Source: Mytilus edulis
Taxonomy: Eukaryota > Mollusca > Bivalvia > Mytilida > Mytilidae
Assembly (NCBI RefSeq): GCF_963676685.1
Contig: NC_092344.1
Span: forward strand, 97,804,749-97,868,748
Reading direction: 5' to 3'
DNA: 64,000 bases
Shown here: one piece after another, positions 12,001 to 22,602 of the stretch
Position numbering within the stretch: the first letter of the stretch is position 1
How the letters are laid out: every line of letters starts with the position of its first letter
Made by a program: the position numbers and the translations under genes
The notes under the pieces: generated by a model
The model's database searches: none
What the model was told of the DNA's origin: nothing
The model's input: only the letters and a program-made list of their open reading frames with translations

Positions 12001-15000
12001 TGATGGTAGGTAAACTTATATTTGATTCAAAAATATTATTTATTATACTTCCCTTAGTTTCTTGACTTATATTTGAAGTTGTTAGGTGGTAGACTTTTCT
12101 TCAACATTGATACAATTTGTACAAAAAGTAGTACGTATACACTGCAGTGTCAAAATCTTCTTGCAATAGAGTAGTTGTGATTATTTTGATTTAAGTTTAT
12201 ATTTCAAATTTACTATAAAATAACTATGTTCAATTTGAGCAAGAATTACTTCCCTTTTGTCAGCTTATTAGAGAGCTATGTGCATAAATCAGCCAAATTT
12301 GGCCTGTTATACTGACCAATAGTTAAGCAAATAAAAATGTCTGAACGATAATAACTTCTTTTAGCCTTGCATAATTCTTCACTATGATCAACTGCTACAC
12401 TTTTGTATAAAGTTTTGATAATTATCTAAAGAAACCTTTTGTCAACATCATTTGTTGGTATAACAAAATATGGCATTGTTCTTTTGATTTGTAAGGTAAG
12501 AAAAATTAAATTTAATATCAGCCAATCCCCAAAAAATATCCAAATTACAAGAACACTATAACTTCCTGGCAGTATTTTATTGGCCAACAAAACAATGCTT
12601 TGAACTTTGTTTTCTAACCCTAATAAAACTATTATATTGTAATGTTTATATAGAAATAAGTAGGAGTTGTATTATTGCCAGTGAGACAACTCTCCACAAG
12701 TTATGTTGATATTTTCACATTTAAATATTATTTACACTAATGCTTTGAACTAATTACTTACAAAATGTCATTATGGTAGAAGTTTTCATATATCCAAGTA
12801 TAACTATTTTAAACCAGTATTCTTTATAACAGGATTATGGAATGAGATTGCCAAGGAGAAGGATGTCTGGATAACATTCGGCTGTCATCCAAAGAATGCT
12901 ACAGAATACACAGATAGAACAGAAATAAACCTTAAATTCTGTCTGATGAATCATAAAGTTGTGGCTCTTGGTGAAATAGGGTTGGACTATTCTGGCATGT
13001 AAGTAATAATCATATCACTCAAATAATCATAACATACGTACATCATCATAAAGAAACAATGATATTATGCAGGTTAAGAATTATAAGAGATGTCAATTGA
13101 TCTAGCCAGGTAACCAACATTGATACATGAAGACCTGTTGGTGACCTTCTGCTGTTGTTTTTTTCTATGGTCAGGTTGTTGTCTCTTTGGCACATTCCCC
13201 ATTTCCATTCTCAATTTTATTTTTTATGTATGTACTGAACATTTTCTTCTTGCATCATATAGTTCTTAAAATATTTTAAGCTCAACTGGTCTATAAAGTT
13301 TTGCCCCATTTATATTATTTTAGTACTACTTTCGAAAAGAAATGAAAGAGTTTCGAAATTTATTTTCAATAGCTTTTATTAACAAAGGAACAAATATTGA
13401 CCTCAGCCAATGGACAAGGCTCCTGGCTCAATATTGGTTATTTTGTCAATAAGACCTTGTATAGCTTGTCTTTTACATATCTTGGCATTCATCATAACTT
13501 TGGATCTAAAATCAAAAGACCTTCTAAAATCCTGTATTGGCAGGATTGGAACTTGGCCAATTCATAAAAAAAATCAATGTTGGCAAAGTTACTCTGTATT
13601 GGCTAAATTGACACTTTTGTATTGCATGTACATGTATTACCAATGTTATTTCAACTGATCAGGCAGAGCTTATGTTTTAATTTGCATAAGGACAGTCTAT
13701 TTGAAGATGTGTGTGATAAGGATGATTGCCGCTATTATCATTATTGAAAACAATTCTAATCACCTGTCAGTGTCAACAAACGCATATACAAAAGAACTGA
13801 GTGTATGATATTAGACGAATAACTTCATTGAAGAGTTTATCCCAAAACTCCTGTCTATAGATGGACTGGTCTTAAATAGGCGAACTTCTTAAACCCCGCC
13901 CAGTCAAGTGAAATAAATGTAGTAAAAGGCAGCTTTTATCATAAGTCAAAATATAGAGTAATTAATTAATAATATTGTTCATAATCGTTTCAACTTACAA
14001 CATAGTTCCTGCAGTAGATAACATCAAATGCTGCTGGTTGGTTAACATACAAAATCTTGCTCAGCATTGAGCAATCAATTAGAACTTTATGCATTTATAA
14101 TAACTTTTTTAATCTGAAATACTTTTTATTTAAAAATGAAACTACTACTGACATTTTGTAGCTTTGAGAAACATAAAGAGGTACAACAGATAGTGTTCAG
14201 AAAACAGATTCAGATAGCACTTGATATGAACAAACCTTTAGTTATACACTGTAGAGATGCTGAACAAGATGCACTGGCCATATTGGAAGAGGTAAAAATT
14301 CTATGTTAAATCTGTGTAGTGGCAACCGTTCATGCTGTCAACTTATAATACAAAGTTTTTTTATCTTAAAAATGGAAGTATTGTAAATTTACCTTTACTG
14401 GTTAAAACAAACCAAAAATAGGCAACAAAATATCTGGTGATGTATATGTTCTAAACAAAGAAAGAATATTTAAACCTAATGCCAGTTTATAAGAAAAGTG
14501 TTTAGGGAATTGGCCTGTTTTTGGACTTTATAGATTTGATATGTAACTCTGACAAATAGAGATTTTCAGATTCTCTAAAATAGACTAGTTTCTAAAACAA
14601 TGTGGCAAATAAAAGCACAAACATTACCCAAATAAATTGTTGGCCAGTGAAAAGATGACCTCAAATAAACTTTCCTGCGTGACTATCTTTTTGGGGCAAG
14701 GGTTGTGCTCTACATTAATACTGCTCTAGGCAATAACAATAGAAAGGATATAGGGTATCCATCCATGACACAATATCAGTCCATGCACACAAAAAAACAC
14801 ACAAAAAGCAAAGGAACAGCGCTTTTATTGCTGTTCTTCATCTTACAGTCACACAAGAAGCAAAAAAACTTTCACCTCAATTTGTCATGATATTGTCAAA
14901 TTTCACTATTTTCCTGGATTAACATGTCAATTTATGATGGCAAAGTGTAGGGTAAGAAAAATATTCTTATGATCTGCAATTTGGTTATTTTGAGAACTTG

Positions 15001-16594
15001 ATAGTCAGGGTTATATTTAAGCCTGACTTAAAAAAGGGGCATTATATTTGTTAGATTCCTGTCTGTCCCACTTCGGGTTAAAGTTTTTTGTTGAGGTAGT
15101 TTTTGTTGAAGTTCAATCAACTTGAAACTTATGACACATGTTCTCTGTGATAGGATCTTTCTAATTTTAGTACCAGATTAGACTTTTTACCATAATTTTA
15201 CGGTCTACTGAACATAGAACTGATAGTGCAAGTGGGGCATTCCTGTACTATAGACACAATCATGTTTTTATATTATCTAAATTCATATCATGTTAAAACA
15301 TCATCAAATTGTTCGGCTGTTTGCATACTAAAACTACTATACTGGTTTGTTTGATTATCTGTTTTTTGTAAAGTAATTAATTTAATGACTAAAAATTGAA
15401 AAATTCCTCAGGGTTATGAGAAATGATATATAAACTATAAGTTTAATCTGGTTATAAATTCCAAATTGATTCTGACTTGTAAAAGAGTTTTTAAATATGG
15501 CAGATAATCATTTTGTTCTCATGTATTTTAGCAACGAACAAGTTTTGGCTTAAGTTAATTTACCATGAAGTTGTGATCACATCAAATTGAAAGTTAGAAC
15601 ACATGTACATTACTTGAACTTTTAAATGAAACATGACAAATTTAGGTTTGACCCATCTAGTACAGTGATCATGGTGATCATTTAAATTTGTAAGTTTAAG
15701 CTTGGCTGGGTGTCCAATAGATACATGTTTTTGTTTGAATTTCAGATGGTACCAAAGAATTATAAAATACACTGCCATTGCTTCACTGGGAATTATGAAT
15801 CGGCTAAAAAATGGATGGATATGTTTCCTAATCTATTTATAGGACTTACACCACTAGTTACTTATAAATCAGCCACCTCCACACATGAAGTAGCCAGATT
15901 TATACCCTTGGAACGATTGTTATTGGAGACAGATGCTCCTTACTTTATTCCTAGAAAGGTATAAGAAATTTTGTGTTTATTATTGCGATTTTGTAATATA
16001 AGTCTAAAATGCGATATGTAAATTTTGTGATATTGAGAAACATCCTGTTTAATTGATATAGAAAATTTCAAAAGGCAAGTTTAAATCATTGAGATTATAA
16101 CCCTGTTGCATTTTTGGTAATAATGTCTGAATACAGTACTCAAATTGATTGAATTTTCTACTTTTAACCAAATACTTGTCATTTCCATGCCCCTTTTGTG
16201 CAAATTTGTGTATCAATTAAATGCAGATTGGGCCATTTTAACTATTGGAAATCATATGAAAGATGCTCTTTCCATTGATATACAGTGACCTATAGTTGTT
16301 AATTTGTGTGTCATTTGGTCTCTTGTGGGTCTCAATGGTGATCATACCACATCTTCTTTTTTATATGAACATGACACAAACAGTATATTATATTTGTAAC
16401 TGTGTATTTTTAATAAATTTATTATATATTTATAAATTGTTTATAATTTACAGTGTCCAAGAAAAGAATTTCCACATTCGCATCCAGGTATGGCTATAAC
16501 AGTGGCAGAAGAAGTTTCCTATATAAAAAGATGTCCAATATCAGAAGTTCTTTACAGTTGTAGACAGAATACAAAACTGATGTATGGAATATGA
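1012..16594 (+). CDS. TATDN2: TATDN2-like TatD-family metal-dependent nuclease with giant repeat-rich N-terminus (7 coding exons)
   Basis: Joined exons are 1012-6088, 9091-9213, 10311-12005, 12833-12998, 14162-14291, 15746-15958 and 16454-16594, all with GT-AG borders and kept frame, giving 2,514 residues. The C-terminal ~270 residues form a TatD barrel with every expected metal ligand: HCH at residues 2251-2253, the Glu of GEIGLDY, the His of VIHCRD, the His of KIHCHCF and the Asp of ETDAPYF. TatD enzymes are metal-dependent phosphoesterases acting on DNA or RNA; exon content and motif spacing fit vertebrate TATDN2 best. The first ~2,240 residues look disordered: polar, acidic, with three sets of tandem peptide repeats and three DWE/DWS motifs. 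Human TATDN2 is about 760 residues, so this form is over three times longer. An AATAAA at 16598 lies almost on the stop; the real poly(A) site is unclear. The nuclease call is firm; fusion of the giant exon rests on splice phase only. Confidence 0.85.
1468..2052 (+). repeat. Coding tandem repeat: 17 copies of an 11-12 residue unit (RE-x-TPDK-x-CPS)
   Basis: Residues 153-347 are 17 head-to-tail copies of a 33-36 nt unit with consensus R-E-[ILS]-T-P-D-K-[QH]-H-C-P-S. All length changes are whole codons, so the frame never breaks. Most copies keep a TPDK segment followed by CPS with a conserved Cys. T-P and S-R-E are possible phosphorylation contexts, but no function is known. Confidence 0.9.
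2554..2775 (+). repeat. Coding tandem repeat: 9 copies of an 8-residue unit (RGTYxNxQ)
   Basis: Residues 515-588 hold nine copies of an R-G-[TA]-[YSH]-[GA]-N-[TA]-[QH] unit of 24 nt; the first copy has three extra residues. The region is RG-rich with spaced aromatics and Asn/Gln, a composition common in RNA-binding low-complexity segments. It is bracketed by other Asn/His/Gln-rich sequence. Confidence 0.85.
2965..3153 (+). repeat. Coding triple repeat of 21 residues with conserved Trp
   Basis: Residues 652-714 are exactly three 21-residue units. Each has an RS-x-E/R start, a Trp-Glu pair near the middle (WEVED, WEVED, WEEEL) and an Asn-x-K-V-[QK]-A end. The units have diverged, so this is older than the PDK array. 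Confidence 0.8.
6225..6500. repeat. Dispersed repeat, same family as 18885-19710
   Basis: The stretch shares with 18885-19710 the order: Thr-codon-like 'caacca', 'ttatacaa..aatgcttattacca', 'ggtggcatcactttta' and 'gagttatg..cctttacaaa'. It lies in the first coding intron (6089-9090) just after the alternative stop. It is non-coding. Confidence 0.6.
7451..8401. mobile_element. Inserted element with 10-bp TIRs (AACCGGATTT) and internal ~160-bp tandem repeats
   Basis: AACCGGATTT at 7451-7460 is matched by its exact reverse complement at 8366-8375. Hairpin-forming sequence flanks each end (TTTTTGTGACAAAAA inside the left; GCTGTC/GACAGC at the right). Inside are five ~160-bp units (markers near 7651, 7803, 7962, 8128, 8288) and a CGGG-rich simple repeat. 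There is no transposase ORF, so it is non-autonomous. It sits in the 146-bp array, in the first coding intron of the TATDN2-like gene. Confidence 0.65.
7499..7555. repeat. GC-rich simple repeat (CGGG)n
   Basis: This is a 57-bp run of CGGGCGG/CGGGCGGG motifs, nearly pure G+C in an AT-rich window, inside the TIR element. It could form G-quadruplexes. The 77-residue ORF across it has no coding character. Confidence 0.85.
9091..9213 (+). CDS. TATDN2: TATDN2-like gene, coding exon 2; holds an alternative start (ATG 9093)
   Basis: The acceptor is AATTTTTCAG (ending 9090) and the donor AAG|GTTTGT. The first two bases complete the split codon from exon 1 (G|AT, Asp 1693), and the next codon is an in-frame ATG. 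Starting there gives an 821-residue protein with only the shorter disordered region plus the TatD domain, close in size to vertebrate TATDN2. The 41 codons are polar and Lys-rich. The last base starts the Glu codon finished at 10311. Confidence 0.75.
10311..12005 (+). CDS. TATDN2: TATDN2-like gene, coding exon 3 (disordered region and start of TatD domain)
   Basis: The exon is entered after TTGTAG and left at GATG|GTAGGT. This donor, rather than the GTAAAC four bases on, keeps the frame with exon 4. It encodes a Pro-rich start (PPPPP near 10418), acidic/Ser-rich disordered sequence with hydrophobic-acidic clusters (DLLDLTDDGSEIISV, SUMO-interaction-like), then the first TatD strand with the HxH metal pair (His codons at 11861 and 11867) and a typical TATDN2 segment to CHPSSF. 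Confidence 0.9.
12657..12705. repeat. Short copy of dispersed 'attgccagtgagacaactctccaca' repeat
   Basis: The segment 'gtattattgccagtgagacaactctccacaag' matches, in one strand or the other, segments near 13120-13215, 16300-16355, 49055-49145 and 57990-58060. It is a multi-copy interspersed repeat here lying in an intron. Confidence 0.5.
12833..12998 (+). CDS. TATDN2: TATDN2-like gene, coding exon 4
   Basis: The acceptor is TTATAACAG and the donor CAT|GTAAGT. The exon encodes the TatD core with WITFGCHPKNA and VALGEIGLDYSG; the Glu in GEIGLDY is a metal ligand in the family. It splits an Ile codon (AT|C) with exon 5. Confidence 0.92.
13110..13215 (-). repeat. Dispersed repeat copy (reverse orientation) in intron 4
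   Basis: The sequence 'gttgttgtctctttggcacattccccatttccattctcaattt' is the reverse-strand version of the 'attgccaatgagacaact' family. The rest of the intron (12999-14161) has nothing recognised; the 82-residue ORF at 13410 shows no coding features. Confidence 0.5.
14162..14291 (+). CDS. TATDN2: TATDN2-like gene, coding exon 5
   Basis: The acceptor is TTTGTAG and the donor GAG|GTAAAA, phase 0. The exon carries the conserved helix QIVFRKQIQIALDMNKP and PLVIHCRDAEQDAL; the His of IHCRD is the third conserved metal ligand site. Confidence 0.92.
15035..15260. repeat. Dispersed intronic repeat ('ggggcattatatttgttagattcctgtctgtcc...gtggggcattcctgtac')
   Basis: A ~225-bp segment opens and closes with 'ggggcatt' and contains 'ttgaagttcaatcaacttgaaactta', a style shared with other interspersed segments of this window (18126-18690). 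It has no ORF. The rest of intron 14292-15745 has nothing recognised. Confidence 0.4.
15746..15958 (+). CDS. TATDN2: TATDN2-like gene, coding exon 6
   Basis: The acceptor is TGAATTTCAG and the donor AAAG|GTATAA, phase 0 at both ends. It encodes KIHCHCFTG (metal-ligand His), IGLTPLVTY and the family signature LLLETDAPYF with the catalytic Asp. Absence of any frame break from exon 5 supports the direct 14291/15746 join. Confidence 0.93.
16295..16355 (-). repeat. Dispersed repeat copy (reverse orientation)
   Basis: The sequence 'taatttgtgtgtcatttggtctcttgtgggtctcaatggtgatcatacca' belongs to the same interspersed family as 49055-49145, in reverse. It lies in the last intron. Confidence 0.45.
16454..16594 (+). 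CDS. TATDN2: TATDN2-like gene, coding exon 7 (C-terminus)
   Basis: The acceptor is TTTACAG and the stop is TGA 16592-16594. It encodes FPHSHPGMAITVAEEV and a closing helix with RQNTKLMYGI, equivalent to the usual end of TatD proteins (N-T-x-x-L-[FY]). Confidence 0.92.
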   Translation, partial: CPRKEFPHSHPGMAITVAEEVSYIKRCPISEVLYSCRQNTKLMYGI

Positions 16595-17059
16595 CAAAAT
16601 AAATAGCTGATTTGGTGTAACAAGATGAATACATGTAGTAACTAGTAGAACAGTTATCTATCTAGTTTATGTGGTCAATTTTGTTGTTGTCCTGTAAATA
16701 GTAAAACAAATTAATATTTGGTCTTAAAACAAAATCACATTGAAGTATAAGTCTATGAAAACTTTTTTATTTTTTTATTTTACTTGTTGTTTTATATTAT
16801 TTTTGTAAACATTTGAAATTACAATGAATTTTTCATTTTCATTAAATCACAGTGTATGTCAGTATGTTCCAGATGTTAAAAGTTTAGAATGGCTTAAGGC
16901 AAAGTATGCATAGTTAGTATTTCTAATATTGTATGAATTTTTGTATGCATTTTGAATTCATATTTGCCTTTGTTTTAATTTTGGTCAATCCATCTGGATT
17001 CATAACAAAATGAAACAGCCAATCCTATTAAGTCAGCTTTAAAAATGTTTCTAAAGTTT

Positions 17060-17395
17060 GGTAATTGAAATGATTGGGTGACTGCCAACAATTTTTTTGT
17101 AATAACTTATGAACCATTTAACCAATGCTTTCAAAATTTTATAAGTTGTTAAGGATGACAAATTGAGGTCAACTTTAATATAGACATTTTTCACTTTTGC
17201 TATTTATGGCCCTTGATAGATTGTTAAATAGAACTTAATAATGTTTCTGTGCATTAAATTATGAACTGTTCAACCATTTTGATATGCTGTTATTGATGAC
17301 AAAATAGAGGTCAAATTTCGATATTGACTATATTAACTTTTCCATTCAGGAGTCATGGTCCTTGAAAGATTGAAAAATGGCACTTGAGAAGTCAA
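17060..17395. repeat. Two degenerate copies of the ~160-bp repeat found in the TIR element at 7.5-8.3 kb
   Basis: Shared blocks are 'taacttatgaaccatttaaccaatgctttcaaaattt', 'gatgacaaa.tgaggtcaa' and 'attcaggagtcatggtccttgaaagattgaaaaatgg'. The copies are spaced about 160 bp apart. No TIR is seen here. Confidence 0.65.
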
Positions 17396-18125
17396 ACAAG
17401 CTTTAAAGGGCCAAACATTAAAATACATTTATTTCGATCATACTAGTCCTCTAAAGTTCAAAAATGGTAACTTTCAATATACAGAAATTTGACAGCTCAT
17501 TTCTTGTATACTTATTAAACTTATATTTTAAAACCTATCATGCGTTTAGGAATTACTGTCAGATTGGAAGCCCCTTAAGAAACAATTTCAACTCCCTGTT
17601 GTCAAAGAACCATCATCATTTTAATATCTTTGAGGAACATCAGTCAATAGTGCTAATTGATACCAAGTACCATGAGTACCTTAAATACATCTTCTAATTT
17701 TCAATCTATTATTTTATTCTCAAAATTGATACAATACTACATGTAGTGTTAAGGTACATACATATTTGGTTTTATTGTAACTTAGTGCTCATAATATTTA
17801 CAAACTATTGTGTTCATACAGATATGTTCAGTGTTCAGGTAGAACACAAAATAAATTGGTTGTTATTACAGATTGTGTTTGTTGTTTATTTATACCTGAG
17901 TAAGATAAGGAGAATTTTGGGTCAAATTGGCCATCAGACAATTATGTTGAATTTTTTGTACTTTCATAAAACAATGCTGTTTTGAGTAAAAATATAACAT
18001 TTTTAGGAGTAAAACAGCCTGAAAAGTAGTAAATTTAATAAATGGCAAAATGTTGACTGTTTCTCATGTACTTGCTTAGAAATATAATTTAAAGCACATC
18101 CGTGCCCTAGAATAGTAAGTCTGTT
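17396..18125. other. Intergenic, nothing recognised
   Basis: AT-rich sequence after the TATDN2-like gene. The two ORFs of 77 and 79 residues look random in composition. A distal poly(A) signal for the gene could lie here (AATAAA near 17849), but this is not established. Confidence 0.5.
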
Positions 18126-18690
18126 TTATGCCCCTGCTTTAAAAAGCTTTTAAAAATGGGGTATACTGTCCGTCCAGTCATCCATCTGTCAGCTACATCC
18201 ATTTCTCCGTCCGTCTGTCCTTCCCATGAATATTTTTCGTTGCATTTTTCTCAGAAACTACATAAAAGGATTTCTGAAATTTGGTCTCATGGTAAAGTAT
18301 TTGTTTAAAGCATTATTGACCTGTCCGTCCGTCAGTCCTGTTTCTTGTCATCTCAACTCCTCTGAAACCACACAACAGAATTTCATGAAACTTGGTAGAT
18401 AATAAGGACATGCTATGTAGATGTGCATATCCAAAAGAAATTACGATTCAGGTTTTTTTCTAGGTGTTATTCCCCTTTGAACTTATTTACCTCAATATAC
18501 TACTGCAACAGTTTGTCATCAAAACTCCTCTGAAACCTCACAACAGAATTTCATGAAACCTTTTAGATTATAAGGACATGCTATGTAGATGTGCATATTG
18601 ACAGGAAACTGTGATTCAATTTTGTTTTCTTAGTTAGTTTTGTCCAGTGACAATGTGAGAAAGTGGGGTATGTGAACGTGCTTACTAAGG
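18126..18690. repeat. Dispersed repeat with an internal ~75-bp duplication
   Basis: It begins with 'tatgcccctgctttaaaaagc' and a run of 'ccgtccgtctgtcc'. A block of about 75 bp starting 'ctcctctgaaacc.cacaacagaatttcatgaaac' and ending 'gacatgctatgtagatgtgcatat' occurs near 18357 and again near 18525. It is non-coding. Confidence 0.65.
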
Positions 18691-18884
18691 TTCTTTAATT
18701 ATTTCAGAATGTAGATGACCTGGGAATGATTTTTTTTCTAGTGGGGAATTTGGTTGATCATATAGAGAATCATTGAGGCTTCATTCGAGCACTTAAAAAA
18801 ATTTCTTGATCTTTATATAAAAAAAAAACTTAAGGTGATGTGACCTTTTATTGCTAATTTTTGCAACATTTGGTATATGGTGGA

Positions 18885-19710
18885 CATTTTTAATGCCCCG
18901 CCGTAGCAGAGGTGGCATTAAGTTTTACCCTTGTCTGTATGTACATATGTCCCAAATGTTGGTGTTCGTTCTCTTACTTGAGTTTGCCTCAACCAAAGTT
19001 ATGAAACTTATACAGAATGCTTATTACCACTAAACACAAATCAAGTTTAAATTTTAGTGGCGTCACTTTAATGGTTATAGAGTTATGCTCCTTTATAAAT
19101 GGAAAAATTGCAAATTTTTTAGTTTCTACTCTAATTTAAGTTTGCCTTAACCAAATGATATGAAATTTATACACAATGCTTATTACCACAAAATACAGAT
19201 CAAGTTTGAATTTTGGTGGTGTCACATTAACCATTCTCAAGTTATGCTCCTTTATAAATGGGAAAAAAATGCAAAATTTTAGTTTCCATTTTCTACCTTG
19301 GGTTGGGTGCCTTGGTGGCCGAGTGGTCTAGGTAGTTATTACTGTAATCACTAGCCAGTCAACACTGAGGTGAGTTTAAACCCCGCTTGTGAGGGTGCAC
19401 TTGACTCCAATCTTAATTGACTAAGATTGTCAGTTTAACCTTTCGAAGGTTTGTGGTTATCTCCTGGCACTACGGCTTCCTCCACCAATAAAAAACTGGC
19501 CGCCACAAAATAGCCTAAATTCGGTGCTTAAAAGTGGCATTAAACATCAAAAATCAAATAAAATCTAACTTAAGTTTGCCCCAACCAAACATTATGAAAC
19601 CTATACACAATACTTATTACCACAAAACTCAGATCAAGTACAAATTTGGGTAGTGTCACTTTTATTGTTCTTGAGTTATATCCCTTTATAATGTTGTATG
19701 TAAGCAGGGG
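18885..19710. repeat. Dispersed repeat of ~140-bp units, split by a SINE
   Basis: It starts 'taatgccccgccgtagcagaggtggcatta'. Three units share 'tttgcc..aaccaaa..atgaaa..tatacacaatgcttattaccacaaaa.acagatcaagt' near 18986, 19141 and 19572. The third is separated from the second by the SINE at 19306-19563. Confidence 0.75.
19306..19563 (+). mobile_element. tRNA-derived SINE
   Basis: A polymerase III A box (TGGCCGAGTGG, 19316-19326) is followed by a degenerate B box (GAGTTTAAACCCC, 19372-19384), about 55 bp apart as in a tRNA. A body of ~170 bp unrelated to tRNA follows, ending in an A-rich CAAATAAAATC tail. It interrupts the surrounding repeat, so it inserted later. Confidence 0.7.
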
Positions 19711-20689
19711 CATCATCTGTGTCCATGGGGACATATTCTCCATTTATTTCTTAAGTAATCATACTCCCCTTCTTATTTTAATATTTGACAATGTTCACAT
19801 TTTCTGAAAGCCTTTCTCCAAGATGACTAATGATTATGATTGATAATTATTTCAGGAATCTTTTTATTTTTGGTGAATTAACTGAGACAAATTTTCCCCA
19901 AATTGTATATGACCCTTTACTGAATAAGAAATTGGTTTAATGTTTATTTACTTGCACCACATTCATTACAAAAAACACATTAAATTTGGTTAAATACCTA
20001 TTTAAATTTTTATGTTGGAAACATGTGATTAAAATTTAGTCCACTATAGTGTGAAATATTATATACTTGTATAGGTAACACTGACAGTTTTGTTATATTT
20101 GCCCCATGCAGATTTTTAATCAGCTCTTTGAGTATAATGTTTATGTAATTCAGGATTTTTTCAGAGAATTTTAAAAACTACTACTTTTAGATAAAATAAA
20201 CTTAAAGTATTACATAATTTGCTCAGGATTTTCTATTACCTGATCACATATATATCATTTGAAATCTTCACTGGTAAAGAGTGACTAGTTCATATCATGA
20301 ACTCGGAGGATTTACAACAAGGTGAATATTTGTCTAAAGCATATATTCAAGGTGTATATAGATTAAGTTTTTGTCAGTACTTAATTTATTGGCATGACAA
20401 ACGTTTTAAATACTCTGATATGCTCAAAGCCAACAACTACACAAGAAAATGAGAAAATTGTTTTTGTCTTGGAGTTGCTTTTGAATGCAAGATATGCCAA
20501 CCCTGTGGCAACAACATTGAGACATTTACTAACAGACCCAAGGTTTTTGAATTGAGGGTGGAAATAATAAGTGAAAAAGATCAAAATCATTGTAAGCAGT
20601 CGTAGTTTTTATTGCCTACCTGTAAAGAACATTTATAATTAGACCAAAGTATAATCAAGTATTTGCTTTTCTTTGATTTGTTTAACAGT

Positions 20690-20975
20690 TGCGGTAAAAC
20701 ACATCTAATATAAACTCATATTCATAAAAACGGATTTGTAATAGCATGAGCAACACGACGGGTGCCACATGTGGAGTAGGATCTGCTAACCCTTCCGGAA
20801 CACCCGAGGTCATCCCAAGTTTATGGTGGGGTTCGTGTTGCTTGGTCTTAAGTTTTATATGTTTATGAACTATTATTTTTCTGTTTGTCTTTCTTTTTTA
20901 GCCATGGCGTTCTCAGTTTATTTTCGATCTATGAGTATGACGGTCCCTCTGGTATCTTTCAACCCGCTTTCAGTC
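20690..20975 (+). repeat. Retroelement 3'-module copy
   Basis: 'cggatttgtaatagcatgag', 'cttccggaacacccgaggtcatccc', 'tggggttcgtgttgcttggtctt' and 'ccatggcgttctcagtttattttcgatctatgagtatgacggtccctctggtatctttc' recur, in the reverse orientation, next to the reverse-transcriptase relic at 33730-34035. A short piece is also at 41335-41435. It is probably the non-coding 3' tail of a retroelement. Confidence 0.6.
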
Positions 20976-21024
20976 ACAAGCTGGTTTTAGTATTAAACAT
21001 GTCAAGACAAAAAGGTGTTATCGC

Positions 21025-21348
21025 ATGCAATCGACCATTAATAATTTACAACCAGTATGCACGGCTGGTAATCTACACACGCAGAACATTTGGTTCTGCA
21101 ATGAAAACCGTGAGAGGATTTTCCGGTTGTGCTTGAGTGGAGCAATTGTCACCGCTTCGAAAGGTATATACATTTCTAAATCGCAATTTTCTTATTCGAC
21201 TGATCAAAATATTAAAAATCGGAGAATGCTATGCTGTGGTGAATACTTGAACGAAGAGATACATGTATCATTTACTGTTGTACGTGGAGTTGAACTCCTA
21301 CAAAATCAGTTGTCCCACGATAATTTGCCTAAAAAAGTGACATTTTGA
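21025..21348 (+). CDS. Unknown ORF in the left arm of the inverted repeat (copy 1)
   Basis: This 107-residue reading frame ends ...NLPKKVTF. Its last ~70 residues (from CLSGAIVTASKG) are repeated with about eight changes and no frame break in the right arm on the opposite strand. It has no recognised domain. Both arms keep Cys-Cys and the YLNEEIHVSF segment. No good promoter or splice context is visible, so it may be a fragment of a mobile-element protein or a chance open frame in a repeat. Retention in both copies is the only argument for coding. Confidence 0.3.
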   Translation: MQSTINNLQPVCTAGNLHTQNIWFCNENRERIFRLCLSGAIVTASKGIYISKSQFSYSTDQNIKNRRMLCCGEYLNEEIHVSFTVVRGVELLQNQLSHDNLPKKVTF

Positions 21349-22109
21349 TTTTGAAATGGTTCTATCAACAGACCTACAAGTTCAAATTTACTTTTTTTTT
21401 GGTCAATGGGTATGAATGTCGTTTTGGGCGTCGTGGTGGCTGTTCGGTGTTGATAGACATCTTAATAAATCTAAAAACCTCATATTTTCAATTTGTCATT
21501 CGTGAGGGGATTGGTTCTGATTGAGGACATCGTGAATGCGTGAGGGGACTTGAAATCATATCTTTATATACAAGCTATCAGTCGTTGAAAGTTGCCTTAA
21601 TATGGTTAGATTGTTTATGAAAAAAACATTTGTGTGCATAAATAAAAATTATGAAATATAATTTTGAAATAACCATAAATGACCATTTCTTTTTATGAAT
21701 AAAAGTCTACCCAATAAATTTCAAATATGTGTCCAAATTCGTGGATTTGGGCAAATAATCGGTATAGTTTACTACCAGTCCACAATGTGATATAAATTAA
21801 TATTGTAATTTTCATTGTTATTGATAAATGTTGTATCAGTAATGCAAATCTAATCCTGAATTATGTCTATCTTATTTTGGGGATATTGTTTAAGAAATTC
21901 ATATATTACGTCACTTTGTGCGTTTATGGTTTTGGCTAACTCGGCTGTGAATTTTTATGTGCTGGTTTAGATAGTTTTATGTAACCGTTTTTATTGTGTA
22001 GTTAGTCACCACTTCGATTTTATCATGTATATCTATTATATAGTCATTTTATAAAACATCACTGGTTGCAAAATTATGTATTATTCGAAATAACCAGGAT
22101 GTTCTTATT

Positions 22110-22215
22110 CCAGGCAGAAACCCTAGCCGTATTAGGCACAACTTTTTGGAACTTTTGGTCCTCAATGTACTTGTCTTGGCTTTCGAACTTTTTTCATCTG
22201 AGCGTCACTTTTATT
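22110..22215 (+). repeat. Truncated copy of the ribozyme-bearing (retrozyme-like) repeat
   Basis: 'gcagaaaccctagccgtattaggcacaactttttggaacttttggtcctcaatg...gagcgtcac' matches the segment just upstream of the hammerhead in the 354-bp units. The match stops at GAGCGTCAC, inside the ribozyme's first stem, so no ribozyme core is left. Confidence 0.6.
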
Positions 22216-22602
22216 TGTAGCTAGAAACAAATCGTTGACAATTGTTTTCCTTTTACTGTTCGTAAAACCTATCTTCCCAAAATGTATTTCAAAATTCTAT
22301 CTCATTAATTTTGTTCATGCACACAAATGTGTTTTCTCATGAACAATCTGACCACATTAAGGCACCTTTCAAAGACTCATAGTTTGGATATTATATTATG
22401 ATTTCACGTCCCCTCACGCATTCACGATGTCCTCAATCAGAACCGATCCCCTTACGCATGTCAGAATGAAAATATGAGGTTTTTATATTTATTAAGATGT
22501 CGATCAACACCGAACAGCGTACACACCGCCCAAAACGACATTCATACCCATTGACCGAAAAAAAAGTAAATTTGAACTTGAGGGTGTGTAATTAGAACCA
22601 TT

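Noticed and set aside
19306..19390. A functional tRNA gene
   Set aside because: A and B boxes are present but the cloverleaf arms do not pair well and the sequence runs into a SINE body.
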